From Paraphaeosphaeria minitans (Eukaryota > Ascomycota > Dothideomycetes > Pleosporales > Didymosphaeriaceae): a DNA stretch of 64,000 nt. The DNA lies in the NCBI GenBank assembly GCA_015832175.1, contig WJXW01000008.1, positions 372,001-436,000 on the forward strand, given 5' to 3'. Position numbers and translations under genes: made by a program. The notes beneath the pieces are model-generated. The model was not told the origin of the DNA. It made no database searches and saw nothing but the letters and a program-made list of their open reading frames with translations. Of the stretch, positions 32,308 through 45,262 are shown piece after piece (the stretch's first letter is position 1; each line of letters begins with the position of its first letter).

Positions 32308-33010
32308 TCTGTTTATAGCTATAGCTAATATTAATATTATTAATAACAGCCTCTAAAGTAGCGCCGCCTTAGTAGATATCTTTAGTCCTAGTAGTAGTAG
32401 TAGTAGTAATAACTTTTTAGACCTAAAGTAGCGCCTTACTAAGCCTAGCTATGTGTACACTAAGGAGGAGATTAATAATACTAAAGTAGAAAAGATTCTC
32501 TAGAGCCTTAATACGCCTACGTAGTAGCCTAATAGTAGTAATTACTTTTACTCTTTTAAAACTTTTAAGAGGCGCGTACTAGCTAATTACCCTAACTTTA
32601 TTACTTCTACCTATACCCTAAAGTAGCTTTATATTACTAAAAGCGCAGTCCTTTAAAAAGATAGTTTAAATAAAAAGCTAGCTAATCCTAATATAGGCCT
32701 TATATATATTAAATATATTAAGTGCCTAAAGCGGCTTAGGCGCGTAGAGTAAGTCTATAGCCTTATATTCTAGATAATTATTAATATTTATACAGCTATT
32801 AACTATTCTAGGGCTACTTTTATAGCGCCTACTATTACACTAAAGCTACCTACTAGTATAATTCTATCCCCTTTACTAATAACCTAGGCCTAAGGTAGGC
32901 TCTACGCCTCTAGATTAAATATATAGAGTAAGGCTAGGTTAATAGTAATTTACATATCTATAATTCTAGAATATATAGCACTAACCCCTAGAAGCCTATA
33001 ACTAGAACGC
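32308..33010 (+). pseudogene. family 1 antisense frame, longest copy (element A)
   Basis: A single plus-strand frame (codons starting at 32348) reads as protein for well over 200 codons once TAR is taken as RIP-damaged CAR. Examples are ALVDIFSPSSSSSSNN, KPSYVYTKEEINNTKVEKIL, RRVLANYPNFITSTYTL, YITKSAVL and KYIKCLKRLRRVE. The copies in E and B share the frame, with only a one-codon change in the Ser run. The opposite strand here, which is pol sense, is hydrophobic and not domain-like. The product is Ser-rich then basic and helical; no domain is recognised. It lies between the chromodomain and the 3' LTR and could continue to about 33450. Confidence 0.55.
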
Positions 33011-33799
33011 TGCCTACCTTTATAGTAAAGTTCTACTGTTTAACCTAGTAGTATAAGCAGTACCTAAACTTAGCGCTTAAGAACTCTAGCCTAATCTAGG
33101 AGCTAGACTTCTCTACTATACCCTTACTTTAGTATAGTAACAGAATAGTAGTTACCCCCCCTAGTATAGATATAGCCCTAGTAGCACTTTTACTCTAGAT
33201 AACTCTAGCCTAGTGTAGTAGTAACTATAATTAGAATCTAGTAGCGTTAGCTAATAATATAGCAGGGTAGATAAATAATATAAGAAATTACATCTAGTAA
33301 TCTAAGAAGAGTATAGGCTAGCGCCTAGATAAAACAACCTAGACCTAAGCGTAGACTACTAACCTACTTACTACTATTATAGAGCGACTTAAAACAGCTC
33401 TTAGCTAACACTACTTTACTTTTCTAGTAGCCCTAGCTTAATAGTGTATACCTTTTAACTTATATTAAAAGTCTTATAGAGTAACTCTACCTAAGCCTTT
33501 ATCTAGAGCTAGCTTAGTATACCTTCCTAGCTACTACTACTACTAGTGCGAAAAGTAATATAGTTATTATAGCCCCCTTTTATTCCTATCTAGTGTTACT
33601 TTAGTGCCGCTTTAATTATTATAACTCTAGGGCTAATAGCTTTTAGTAGTTTTTAAATAAATAGCGCCTTTACTAAGTTAGTAAAGAAATAAATTCTTAA
33701 ATACTTATTATAGCTTCTTTTATAATATTTATGTGTTCTTTTTTGTAGGCTAGATAATACTATTATTATACCTATAGTCCCCCTAGGCGGCCTTAAAGT

Positions 33800-35780
33800 G
33801 GTCTAGAGCTATAGTGTTTATAATATTTTTAACTAGCACCTAAGTTAGTAATACCTATCTAGTCTACTTAACTAGCGCCTATTATTATTTACTCTAGGCG
33901 TTTTTAATACGTAGGACCTCCTCTACTTTCTATTTATATAGGTCTAGGTCTGCTTCTTCTAGCTCTAGGGCTAGGCCTAGCTAGACGTTAGCCTAGGTCT
34001 AACTAGATAGGAGATTATCTACTACTTATTTAAGGAGGTTAATATAGACAGTTTTATAGAGATTACTAAGTAGGTTTAGTATTACTATAAGTAAGGACAG
34101 TATAGCTATTATAGTATACTTAATTTTAAACTAGTTAAGTTTCTTCTTTAGCTAGTTAGTTTTTATATTACGTAGCAAAAACTATATTTTATTTCTAACT
34201 TAGAATTACTCTATAGAGTAGTAGGTATAGTTTATAGCCTTTATAGTGCGCTGCTATCTATAAGTAATAGTAGTCTAGACTAAAGCTATCCTTCTTTTAA
34301 AGTACTCTAGAAAGTGCTTTACTCTCTTAGTAAGGGTGTAGCTAGACTCTACTAGTAAGAGGATTCTTTTAAGGAGATTAATATAATATCTATTTAGTAG
34401 AAAGTTTAGGCTTAGGTCTATAGTAGTAGATACTCTATTATTTAATATAAGCTAGTAGGCTAGGAGGTAGTCTAGCTAGTCTATCTATTTAAAGTTAACT
34501 ATAATATAGAGAACTAAAAGTACCTTCTAGTTTACCCTTTCTGTGCTACTGTTAGTCTAGGGGTAGTATACTATAGAGAGGAGTTATTTTATTCTAGTTA
34601 ATTTACACAGTGTAGTCTAGAACTTCCCTAGCTAGTCTAAGCCTCTATCTATAATTAGTAAAGTAGGGAAGCTATAGAACTACTATTATATATTATAGAA
34701 GTAGGCTGTATAGTGCTCTATTATTATAGAAGTTATAGCTTCTAGTTATATATACTTTAATAGCCTATTAGTAATTATAAGCAGGTATTGCAGTGCTGCT
34801 ATAAAGGCCTAGGGGAGGTCTACTATAAAATCTATTAAGAGTTGCGCCTAGTACTAGTCTATAATTAGAAGTAGCTGTAGGAGACCTTACTACTTCTACT
34901 AGTCTATATACACTCCTACGTAGTAGTAATTACGTATAAATTAGGTAACGTCTTTAGATATATTGTTCTAGTAGTAGTTCTAGTAGATAATCTTAAACAT
35001 AGAGTTCTTTCTAAAATAGCCTATAACTAGAGACTTATATGCGCGCTATATAATAGTAGTAGTAAGAGGTTTCTAAGCTAGAACCTAAATAACTCCTCGC
35101 TATAGAAGAGACTTATATGCACTAATTATATAGTTCCTAATTTATTAGAAGGTGGCAGCTACTATAGAAAATATATAATTACTATAGCGCACTGCCTTAA
35201 GCCTAATATAGTAGAGGGGGGGAATTTACTATATTTATATTCTAGAGTACCTATAGATGCATGTTAGTAAAGATCTAGATCTTTACTAGCGCTATTAAAG
35301 ATTACGTCTACACTAGAGTAGCCTAGATAGTCCTAGGCACTATTAGTAGGGTGTTTATTCTTATTTACTAAACTATATCCTACTTACACTAGCTTAGTGC
35401 GTCTAGTCTAGCTATCTAGGATCTAAGCTAGTAGTAAAGGTAGAAGTAAAAAGTAGAAAGTAACTCTAACTACTAGTGCTAGCGCTTACTTAATTTTTAG
35501 ATCTTTATAAAGTATTTAAAGTTCTTATAGTTTATTAGAATCTTAAAAGGGCACACTACTTCTATTAGTTCTAGTCTCTATACCTATAGGGCCTATATAA
35601 TTATAAGCAGCTTTTTATTATAAATAGTATAATTCTACTAGGCTAGTGTTAGGGCTACAGAGTAGTAGGCTATAAGGTGCTAGATCCCTTTAATACATTA
35701 GAAAAGATAGGCCCTAGTAGCGCTACTTAAGTAGTCCGCCTTTACTAGCGTATTACGCTCTAGGTCCTAGAGCGCTAGGA
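33800..35780 (-). pseudogene. element A integrase and chromodomain-like remnant
   Basis: Reverse complement of the better readable copy in element B. The chromodomain-like end is at about 33830-33960, and integrase core and zinc-binding region reach to about 35100, followed by RNase H up to the element I insertion. Heavily interrupted by TAG/TAA. Confidence 0.65.
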
Positions 35781-35786
35781 TAGGGC

Positions 35787-36197
35787 TGTTAAATCCAAGA
35801 GGGTAGCTAGTCCTAAAGGGTTAAGGTTGGTTCTTAGGCAGGAGTACTTACAGAAGGTAGAAGGTCTTGTTAATATAATAGTATCTTGCGAAGTGCAACA
35901 AGTTAACAATTTAGTCTACTAGAATCTAAACAATAGATTAATAAATAGATTAAACACGAGTATAGAGAGCCTATCCTTGCGTTCCTATATACTAAGGCTA
36001 CTCCGCTGCTTAGTGCCACTAAGCAACTAAGCACCTTACGTAACTAGCTCTACTACTTAGTGCCGCTAAGTAACTAAGTATATCACGTGACCTAATCTAA
36101 GTTGCTTAGCGTCTCTTTATTATGTTTATAACCCTATCGTTACTTTATCACACCTTTATAAGCGCCTAAGTCCTACGTTATTATCTAGTATGTAATA
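35787..36197 (-). repeat. 3' LTR of element I (411 bp)
   Basis: Plus-strand text starts TGTTAAATCC and ends TATGTAATA. U3 (right half) contains two imperfect units built on CTTAGTGCCGCTAAG. U3 is more RIP-mutated than in the 5' LTR. Confidence 0.9.
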
Positions 36198-36366
36198 TTA
36201 TCCCCTCCCTTTCCATTCTTTGTTCTGAAGAATTATACCTACTAACTATAATTCTACAAAGCGTTATCACAGCTTTATCTCTACTATTAAAAACTACAGA
36301 GTAGTTATAGTGTTAAAGTGCTCCTTCTATAAGTTACATTCCCGCGTTTACAAAGTCTATATTAGC

Positions 36367-36753
36367 TTAGGGAAGTGTAGTAAGTGTTAGAAACAAGGCT
36401 TAAAGTGTAATATAGCTATTACTAGGAATAAGTTCTTACAGTTAATTACTAAGAAGAAGAAATTAGAGGCGCAAATATTAAAGGCGTAAAAAAAATAAGA
36501 CACAGCGTTTAAAGCCCTATACGTAGTATACGCAAAAGAGGATTAGTTATTAAAATAATTAGCGCAGAATAAAAAGCGTGCTAGTGAGGTTATTACAGTG
36601 GAGAGTGCTACGCTAATAGAGTTAGAATTAGAGGAGGACCTAGCCTATCCTACTTAGCCTACTAGTCTAGCTGAACTTAGCACGTCTATATAGTCTACGA
36701 TAGATAACCTGTCTCTAGAGTTCTAGGACAATTCCTTAGCGTTACTATCTTAG
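36367..36753 (+). pseudogene. antisense Cys-cluster/coiled-coil frame in element I
   Basis: Plus-strand frame opposite to pol, 129 codons with TAR as damaged CAR. It starts with GKCSKC then KQGLKC (cysteines at 36376, 36385 and 36406; C-x2-C-x6-C), followed by a Lys/Glu-rich coiled coil (FLQLITKKKKLEAQILKA, LAQNKKRASEVITVESATL) and an acidic end. Upstream of 36367 a second protein-like stretch (KCSFYKLHSRVYKV, from 36318) is in another frame, so a 1-nt shift or start outside it is possible. A GTAAGT at 36754 and a TTAACAG at 36793 could bound a small intron. From memory this resembles a common class of unannotated fungal proteins. Confidence 0.6.
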
Positions 36754-36769
36754 GTAAGTCTATTAATAG

Positions 36770-39700
36770 AATTCTTTAATTTTTCATTAACAGTTTCCTA
36801 GGTGGTTCTTTGGTTCCTAAGTGTTTTCGCTATGTAGGTAACCTTTCCACTTAACAAAGTATGTATTATTATGCTAATTGTATTCTAGAATTCTTTTAAC
36901 CTCAAATTTGTTTTCTTCTTTAGTCTAGTAGTAGAAGGTGGTTTTAACTAGTGTATTGGGGTCTACTAGTTCTAGTAGTGATATGTGGAATACTAGGTGT
37001 ATCTTTGCATCTGGCGGTAGTTCTAACTTATAGTTTACTAGTGATATTTGCTCGAAAATATAAAATAGTCTAACTTTAATGTAATCTAGTTTCTTATGTT
37101 TCTTCTTCTAAGTTTAAAGGTTCTTTGTAAGCAGATATGCTTTATCCCCCTTTTTTAGCTAAGGTGCCATTTTTTGTTTTTAATTTTAGTATAAGATTAA
37201 TTGCTGCTAAGCTTTCTTAAGATTTTCTTAGAGTTATTAGTGTATTTTCTTTATATTTTCTGCTATATCTATGGCTTCTTTTGCTTTAATTGTCGTAGGA
37301 AATCGTTGGTTAAAGAGATATAGGTGTCTTCTGTAGTTTGCATAGAATAGTGTATGTCCTAATGCTGCTAATACTTTGTTATTATAGGCTAATTATGCCA
37401 TAGGTAGTAATAAAACCTAGTTATTCTTCTAACTATTATAGTAGATGCGTAGGTACGTTTCTATAGTTTAGTTTGTACGTTCTGTCTATCCGTCTGTTTA
37501 TAGATAGTAAGCTGTTAATAGTTTTTGTTTTGTTCTAAGCAGTGCTATAAGCGTTGTCTAATAATTTAACGTGAAGAGCTTGTCTCTGTCGCTAATAATT
37601 ATTTTTAGGATTTTGTGGTGTCTAACTAGTTAGTCTAGGATAAGAAAAGTGAGTTCTTTTACTATTATTCTTTTAAGGCATAGAATGAGCTTAATATACT
37701 TAGTTAGTTAGTAGACTATTACTAGTATGCTATTATATTTAATTCCTATTATTAGATCCTTAGAGTTTAGAATTCCTGTAACAAAATCTATAGCAATGTC
37801 TTCTTATAGTGCTGTTAGTATTCTAATTGCTTACATCTCTCTATATTTAAGATGTGTACTATGTTTGTTTCTCTAGCATTCTACATATTTGTAGATATAA
37901 GTTATTACAGCTTCCTTAATTCCTTTAAAGGTGTAATTCCTTTAGATAAGTTCTATTGTCTTTGTAATGCCTAGGTGTCCGTACATAGGGTTATTGTAGT
38001 ATTATTAGATAATCTTAATCTGTAGATGTTCCAGAACTTCTTAGTTAATTACTAAAAGTTAATTTAGTTCTGCTATTAGCTCTAGAGATCTATCTTTGGC
38101 TTTGCGAAGGATTGCGGAGAAGGTTTTTACCTTTTCTCCTACTAGATTACTTTATTAGCTAAGAGCGTCTGCTCTGCCATTTTCTTTCCTAGCTATATAG
38201 ATAATTTTAAACTTATACTGCCTAGTAGTTTATAACTATCTTTGTTGTTATAGCGTAAGTTCTTTTGTTATTGTGAACCTTAGAAGGTTCTTATAATTTA
38301 TGTAGATTTCTAGCATTAAGTAACTAAGCGTATAAATCCTCTAGTGCTTTAAGGCTTTAACAATAGCGTAGAGTTCTTTATTATATACGTTGTATTATGT
38401 TTCGGCGTTATTAAATTTGCATAAGTAATAGGCAATTAGGTGCTATTTACTGTTACGTTCTTATTTAGCGTAGGCGCCTAGCGCAAGATCGCTAGCGTCT
38501 GTTTTAAAGCGTAATAGTTTATTACTTCTAAAATAAATAAGAATAGGTTCTATAATACATGCTGTCTTAAGGAGTTAGAATAACATTCTACACTTATCTA
38601 TCTATTTAAAGGGTACATCTTTCTTTGTAAAATTTGTTAAAGGTATTATAACTTTTACGTAATCTTGGATAAATTGTTAGTTAAATCTACAGAATCCTAA
38701 GAATTCTTAGATGTTCTTGGCTGTCTTTAGTATTAGCTAGTTCTTAATATATTTAACTTTACTTAGTGCTATCTCAATTCCTTCTATAGTAATAATATGT
38801 TCTAGGAATTTAAGTTATTTAACGTTGAACTTATATTTCTTAAGTTTAATATAAAGGCATGCTTTGTCTAGTGCTTTTAGTACTGTCTATACATGCTTAG
38901 TGTGGTCTAATTTATTTTTAGAAAAGATAAGGATATTGTCTATATACGCAATAATAAATATGTCTAGGTGTTTATAGAGTACGTTATTAATAAGTGCTAT
39001 AAAAGCTGCTAGTGCGTTTGTAAGTCTAAATGGCATAACCTTATACTTAAATAGTCTATAGCGTGATTAAAACGCTGTTTTCTATTCTTTACCTTTCTTA
39101 ATTTGTATAAAGTAGTAACTGTCTCTTAGATCTATTATTGTGAATATCTTAGCTTAAGACAGTTAATCTCATAACTCTATAATATTTAGTAGTGGATATT
39201 GGTTCTTTATTATTATATTGTTAAGTTGTTAGTAGTTAACGCATAGTCTGTCTAATCTATCCTTTTTCTTAATAAATATAAAAGGGCTTACTACTAGTAA
39301 CTTTAATAGTTATATATATCTTTTTTTAAGGTTTGTTTTAATAAAATTACGTTCTTTAAGGAGTTCTTCTCCTGTCTTACTATATAGTGGTCTAAAGGGT
39401 GGCGTTTTCCTTTCTTCTAGGTCTATTGTAAGATCCTAGGGTTAATGTTTAGGTAGGTTTGCTTTTCCCTCCTTTTCTGTAAATATGTGTGTCTATTTCC
39501 TATACTCTCTTAGTAAGGTAAGAGGTGTGCTGTTATTCTCCTTCTTACACTTCTTAATCTAGTAGTTCCTACTAGCGTCTGCTAAGGTGTGTTTCTATTT
39601 TTTAACTATCTATTGCGGTATTATGTTATTAATAACTCCTTTATCTACTATTATTTTTAGTTAATGCGTAGGCTTTACTTATAATGTATAATTACAGCGT

Positions 39701-40020
39701 TTAAATAATATTTTCTTTATACCCTAGTTAATCTGTAGGTTGTGTATTATTAACTAAGGTAATCCTAAGACTAACTTATGCTTAGATCCTAGTAAGACAT
39801 CTAAGGTAAGTTCCTCTCTATATCCTTAGACTGTTATTGTGGTAGTAACCTCTTAGTATATTTAAGGTGTCTTAGGTATTAGAGATCTATTCGCAATATA
39901 GATAATATAGGGTACTTCTTTCTCTAATATTATAAGTCCTGCTTGTTTTGCTGTCTAATAAAATATAAAGTTCTTTCCTACTCTTAAGTCTATAAGAGCT
40001 TAAGCCTATATTCCTTTAAG
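36770..40020 (-). pseudogene. element I pol remnant: protease, RT, RNase H, integrase, chromodomain
   Basis: Read on the minus strand: chromodomain with KWKGY at 36785-36900, integrase about 37350-37850, RNase H about 38250-38520, and reverse transcriptase with YIDN (from YIDD or YVDD) at 38935-38946. Protease, with ALID, is at about 39955-40010. Chromodomains of chromoviruses bind methylated H3K9 and steer integration to heterochromatin. Confidence 0.8.
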
Positions 40021-40699
40021 CTGTACTAGTAGCTTAACTAATACTGTGCTTACTGTAGTATTTAATTTAATAAAGGTGTTTTCTTGTCTAAGTTTAGGCC
40101 TAAAAAAGACATCTATTTGTGTAGGTTATAGTTAAGTTCTAGTGCCTAGTATGCGTTTCTAAGCATCCGCTTCTGTTGTTATTTTTAAGTATATAGCTTA
40201 TATAAATTATCTTCTTCTTCTTTCTATAAGAATGTTCTTTTATTTTTCTTCCTACAGTCTTTACTATTCCTGTGTACTAGTTAAATTAGTAGTTCTGTTA
40301 TTACTTCTTATATAGGGCAGTTTACAAAGCTGTCTAAATATTTAGCTATATAATAGTATTCGCAGTCTTAGTTTAGACACGTATACTAGTACAGTTATAT
40401 ATAGTCTCTATTAATAAGTATATTACAGTATTTGTTACCCTTTAGCGTAAAGTAAGGAAAGTATTTTACTTATTATTTATCCTAGAGGTGTTTGTCGTAA
40501 GCTATAATAGGGTAGTCTGTCTATATCTATCTGTAGCGCAGTTTCCTTCTAGATTATTTCTTATTCTCCTTTTTCTCTATCTTGTGTTATGTGTATGTTA
40601 GTTTTTCGCAATGTGTCCATATATAGAATTAGTGTGTAGGATTTCAGTAGTCTAGGTAGTACTTTAGTACATAGTCTAACTTCTTATTTTTATAGGGTT

Positions 40700-41940
40700 G
40701 CATTCCTTTTAGTGCCTAGTAGGGTTCTATGTAGTCCTAAACATTTAGTTTATACTTAGGTGACATAGGGTTATCTTCTTCCCACCTACTTTGTAAATAA
40801 GAAGTAGGAGATCTTAGTATCTCTTCTACGTCTTCTGCGTTATAGTATACATTAGAGTTGTTTTCTAGATCTTTATATAGTTGTAAGTTAGGTAAATCTA
40901 ATTACTTACTTTGCTCTAGTATAACGTGTTAGTAACTAAATAGCGTTATAACAACTTCCTATTCCTTATTAGGTTCTTAGTCCTTAATAGTTAGTACATT
41001 TAACTTAGTTTAATAGACTTTATTCTTTAATCTACAGTTCCTGGCTATATAGCCTAGTTTGCTACATGTAAAGTATTTACAGGTCTTAGTTATTAGTTGT
41101 TAACTTCTATTAGAGACGCGTTTATTAGGCTACTTAGGGCCTATCCTTCCTCCTTTTCCTTTACTTAAGTAGTTAAACTAGACATCTTCTATTAGTTTGT
41201 ATCTCTAGTAGTTCTTTAGCTATTGCTTTTAGACAATTCTAACAGGGTTCTTATAAACTATTTTTGCTAGTTGTCTAAAGCTTATCGCCCTAGGGTTTTA
41301 GTAAAGCTCCTATTGCAGTAAAAACTATTCTTTATCAATCCTAATAGTTTCCTTATACAGTTCTTTAAGATTAGCAATTTGTGCACTACTATGTAAGAGT
41401 TCTTTACGTAGTTTCTATTTAAGTCCTTGTTTATATATATCCTAAAGAGATTTGTTGTCCTAGTTAAGTTACACAGCGTATCTACAAAACTTAGCTATAT
41501 ACTTAGCTACTAATTATTTCTAAGTTATAGTCTAAATCTTTACTTTCGCAATAGAGTCCTTATTAGCGATTTTAAAGAGTTATTTAAGGCATTTCTTAAA
41601 GTTATTATAATTCTTAATAATATTAATTGCATTAGCGTGCTTATTCGCGTAATTGTTGTTATTATTATTATAGTCTATTCCTAGGTACTTTTTAAGATAA
41701 GAATAGATCTATAATTCTACATCTCTTCGCATATATATTACTGCGAAAATGACCTTTTTTTTGTCTTTAAGGGGTTTATTTAAGTCAAAGAAGTAGAGGT
41801 CTAACTAGAGAATCTAGACGTTAGTTTAAGATTATTCGCTAAAGTAGAGATTAGGTTTATGCGCCTTACTGCTATTCTTTATAGGAGTAATCTTAGCGGC
41901 ACCTAAAGCTATAGAAGAGGTAAGAGTTTGTAAAGTACTT
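40700..41940 (-). pseudogene. element I gag remnant with zinc knuckle
   Basis: Minus-strand gag, with a C-x2-C-x4-H-x4-C knuckle near 41040-41085, in which two Cys survive and one Cys and the His have become Tyr. Confidence 0.65.
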
Positions 41941-41959
41941 ATATTAAAAGTGTTTAAGA

Positions 41960-42370
41960 TGTTAAATCTAAAAGGGTAGCTAGTCCTAAAGGGTTAAAGT
42001 TAGTTCTTAGGCAGGAGTACTTACAGAAGGTAGAAGGTCTTATTAATACAATAGTATCTTACAAAGTGTAATAAGTTAATAATTTAGTCTACTAGAATCT
42101 AAACAATAGATTAATAAACAGATTAAACACAAGTATAGAGAGCCTATCCTCGCGTTCCTATATACTAAGGCTGCTCCACTACTTAGTGCCACTAAGTAAC
42201 TAAGCACCTCACGTAACCAGCTCTGCTACTTAGTGCCGCTAAGCAACTAAGTATATTACATAACCTAATCTAAGTTACTTGGCGTCTCTTTATTATGTTT
42301 GTAACCCTGTCGTCGCTTCATCACACCTTCATAAGCGCCCGAGTCCCACGTTATTATCTGGTACGTAACA
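41960..42370 (-). repeat. 5' LTR of element I (411 bp)
   Basis: Plus-strand text starts TGTTAAATCT and ends TACGTAACA. Its U3 (42170-42370) keeps many CA and TG pairs that are mutated in the other LTR. Confidence 0.9.
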
Positions 42371-43255
42371 AGGGCCCTATACAAATATATTCTTTAGGGC
42401 CTAAAAGGCCTCTTATTCCCTAGGGCCCTATTAAAATAGGACCCTTTTCTTAGTAAAGGTATATAGGGGTGCAGCCTACTTAAAGAATTAGGGAAGAAAG
42501 TTATAATAGAAGTTAGTAAAGCTAATAAAGTAGTAAACTATATATACTATAAAGGGGGCGTGCTATTAATTAATTACTTATATCTTTACTAGATTAGGGT
42601 AAATAGCCTTACCTACTATAATAAAATACCCTAGGTACCTAACCTCTATTATTACGAGTTTATATTTCCCTAGGTCTATATATAGTCTAGCTTTTTATAG
42701 GAGTCCTAGCACTTATTATATATAATTCTAGTGTTAGCGTAGGGGCCCTATTATATAGATAAGGACATTATCTAGGTAAGCTAAATATATATTACCTAAG
42801 GTATCCTTTAGAGCGCTACTAATATAGCGCTAGAATATAGTAGGTGCCCTAGTTAGTCTAAATAGGACTACTAACTACTTAAAGAGACTAAACTAGGTAT
42901 AGAATATAATATAGTATTCTTCCCCTTTTATAACTTGTAGCTTATAGAAGGTAGCATAGATATCTACTTTTATAAACTAAGTAGCCTAGGAGAGGGTGCG
43001 TAGTATTTCTTTAATAAGTAGAAAGGGGTACTAATCTAGCTTAGAGATTATATTAATTTCTTAATAGTTAATATATAGGCGCTATTTCCTCCTAGGCTTT
43101 AGGGCTAGAAGGACTAGAGTACCTACTAAAGAGAAGCTAGCTTATATCTAGCCCTTATTTATAAGTTCTATAAGTTAGCGCTAGAGTTCTACTAGTTAAT
43201 CTCTAGATATGCTATATAGTAAGCCCTAGGGTAGTTTTAGGAGGGTGCCGCTTAG
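42371..43255 (-). mobile_element. element A, segment 2: reverse transcriptase
   Basis: Continues A from the second AGGGC copy. Minus-strand reverse transcriptase with YLDN (from YLDD) at 42767-42778. Ends at the CTTAG copy (43251-43255) flanking element B; the reading continues at 57037. Confidence 0.8.
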
Positions 43256-43448
43256 TGTGATAGGCTAGGGCATAGCCCCAGCCTTTAGAAGGATCTTGAG
43301 GAAAGGAACCGCCCTAAAAGAAGTGGACCTACTAAGGAAAACTCTTCTTATAAGCGGCACACCCCCCTATAGAGACTTAATACCTAGAATTTATCCTTTA
43401 TATTTAGCACTTATAGTTCTGTTTATTCTCTAAGGCTAGCCTATAATA
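43256..43448 (+). repeat. 5' LTR of element B (193 bp)
   Basis: Begins TGTGATAGGCTAGGGC and ends CCTATAATA. Confidence 0.88.
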
Positions 43449-43499
43449 TTAAATTCTAGGTCTTCTAGAAAAGAGTCGTTTAAAAGAATAGAGAAATAT

Positions 43500-45262
43500 A
43501 ATAAAGTCTAAAATAACCTACTAATAGATGCCTCTAATATCGCTAAGTTAGTTAAACAACTGCAGAACTTAATTACTACTAAAGATAAAGACCACTCTAT
43601 TATATAAATACTATAACTCTAGAATAAAGAGTTGCGCAAGCTCTTTATACGCTAATAGGCCTACACTAGCACCGCCCTAGGCCTATCCACCTCTACTATA
43701 GGGGGCGGATCCCTATTTACTAGTATAGACTAGCTAATCCTATAGCGCAAACTACTCCTAAGCCTAACTAAGTTTAGGGGCTTAAAGATATAGTTTAGAG
43801 CCTAAAAGGTTATAATAGATTATAAGCTCTAGGCTAATAAGCAGTTTATTAGCTCCCCCTAAAAAGAATAGGCGCTAATATAGGACTGCCTAGATAATAG
43901 TTTTTAAGACACAGTAGTAGCCTTCTACTAAACTAGGGGGGTAGACAGCTAGTTTAACTTATAGATATTTATATAGTACCTTACCTTTATATACACTAAT
44001 AAATACGCCTAGTAAAAGGCTAAAGCATGCCTTAATATAATTAGGTAGGGCTTTAGGGAGAGTTTCTCTAACTTTTATATCTACTTTAAACAGACTTTAG
44101 TGGAGGCGGGTAGCAGCTAATAGGGTAACGCTAAGAAACTATATAAGTTACGCTACGCAATCTAGTGTAATATTTATATAATTACTTTTAACTATAACGT
44201 TCCTAAAAAGGACTATAACGCAGCTATCGCTAGGTTTTTATAAATTATAGTAGACCTTAAAATAGAGGCCTTAGAAGACAAGCTTACTACTTAAGCTACC
44301 TCTTATAAAAGTAGCTAGCCCCCTCTTAAGGACAGTAATAGCAACGTCTATATAACTCCTATAGCGGCTTTAACCTTAATCTAGCCTTAAGCTAGTAGAG
44401 AGGTAGGCAAGTAGCGCCTAAACTAGATACCTAAATATATCTTCTAGTAACGCTAGGACGTAGGCGTGTGCACTTACTATAGTAAGCCTAACTATATAGC
44501 TAGAGCCTACTTTAATATAGTTTTACTCTAGGCGATTATAACCTAACCTTAGCATAATAAGACAAGTATCTAGTTAAAAAAAAATAGCCCCTAGTCTAGC
44601 GCTAACGTAGGGGCTAAGCGTGACAGCATTAATAGAGGTATAATTAGGGCAAGCTATAATAGTTAGAGTGGCTAGGGCTAGGGTAGGTATAAATAGGCCT
44701 ACCCCTACCTTCTACGTCTTCCTTAATAGTATATAGTATATAGAGGCCCTAATTAATATAAAGTGTAAATACTTTATAGTAATTAGCTCTAAACTAGCGG
44801 ATTCGCTCTTACTACAGCGTATTATAATCCTAGCCTAAGAGCTAAAATAGGCTACTAGATTATTACTATAGACCCTTATTATAGAGATAGCAGTAGTGCC
44901 TTATAATATATTTAGGTAGTAATAGACCTTTTACGCTTATATAATCCCTAACCTCTACTAGAATATAATTCTAAGGGCCCCCTAGCTAGCTAAGTCTAGA
45001 GTAGTAGTAGATATCTATAGTAGCAAAATTATAATTAGCGCAACTAGGGGTCTTATCACTTTTAACACTTAGGTAGTAGAGAGGTAGGGCCTCCTCGCTA
45101 CGCTAGTAGATAAGGAGGACAACGTAACACCCTTTAATACTCTAGATAAAGACTAAAAAGGGGTATTCCTAACTTTACTTTAGGATATTACCTAGATACT
45201 TATAATAACGCTTCCTTATATAGTAGGACCCCTACCCCCCTATAATATAGTAAGGCTAGGCC
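43500..45262 (+). pseudogene. element B gag and protease remnant
   Basis: Gag reads through FSNFYVYFKQTLVEAGSS and ends in a knuckle at 44469-44510 with one Cys retained and other ligands Tyr. The protease region has EALI followed by N-I-K-C at about 44743-44772, where the family has D-S-G-C, a change RIP can explain. It stops at element II. Confidence 0.7.

Larger units (their letters stand above)
31598..35786 (-). mobile_element. element A, segment 1 (family 1, minus orientation): 3' LTR to RNase H
   Basis: Element A is split into three visible segments. This one has the 3' LTR (31598-31789), the antisense frame, chromodomain and integrase (about 33800-35300) and the RNase H region, read on the minus strand. 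It ends at the AGGGC target copy (35782-35786) of element I. Left target copy of A is GTTTA (31593-31597). Confidence 0.8.
35787..42370 (-). mobile_element. element I, complete chromovirus (family 2), minus orientation
   Basis: 6584 bp with two 411-bp LTRs (35787-36197 and 41960-42370) and a perfect 5-bp target duplication AGGGC (35782-35786 and 42371-42375). It sits in element A. A polypurine tract next to the 3' LTR (reverse complement of TTATCCCCTCCCTTT, 36198-36212) confirms minus orientation. Order in element sense: LTR, gag, protease, reverse transcriptase, RNase H, integrase, chromodomain, antisense frame, LTR. Confidence 0.9.
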
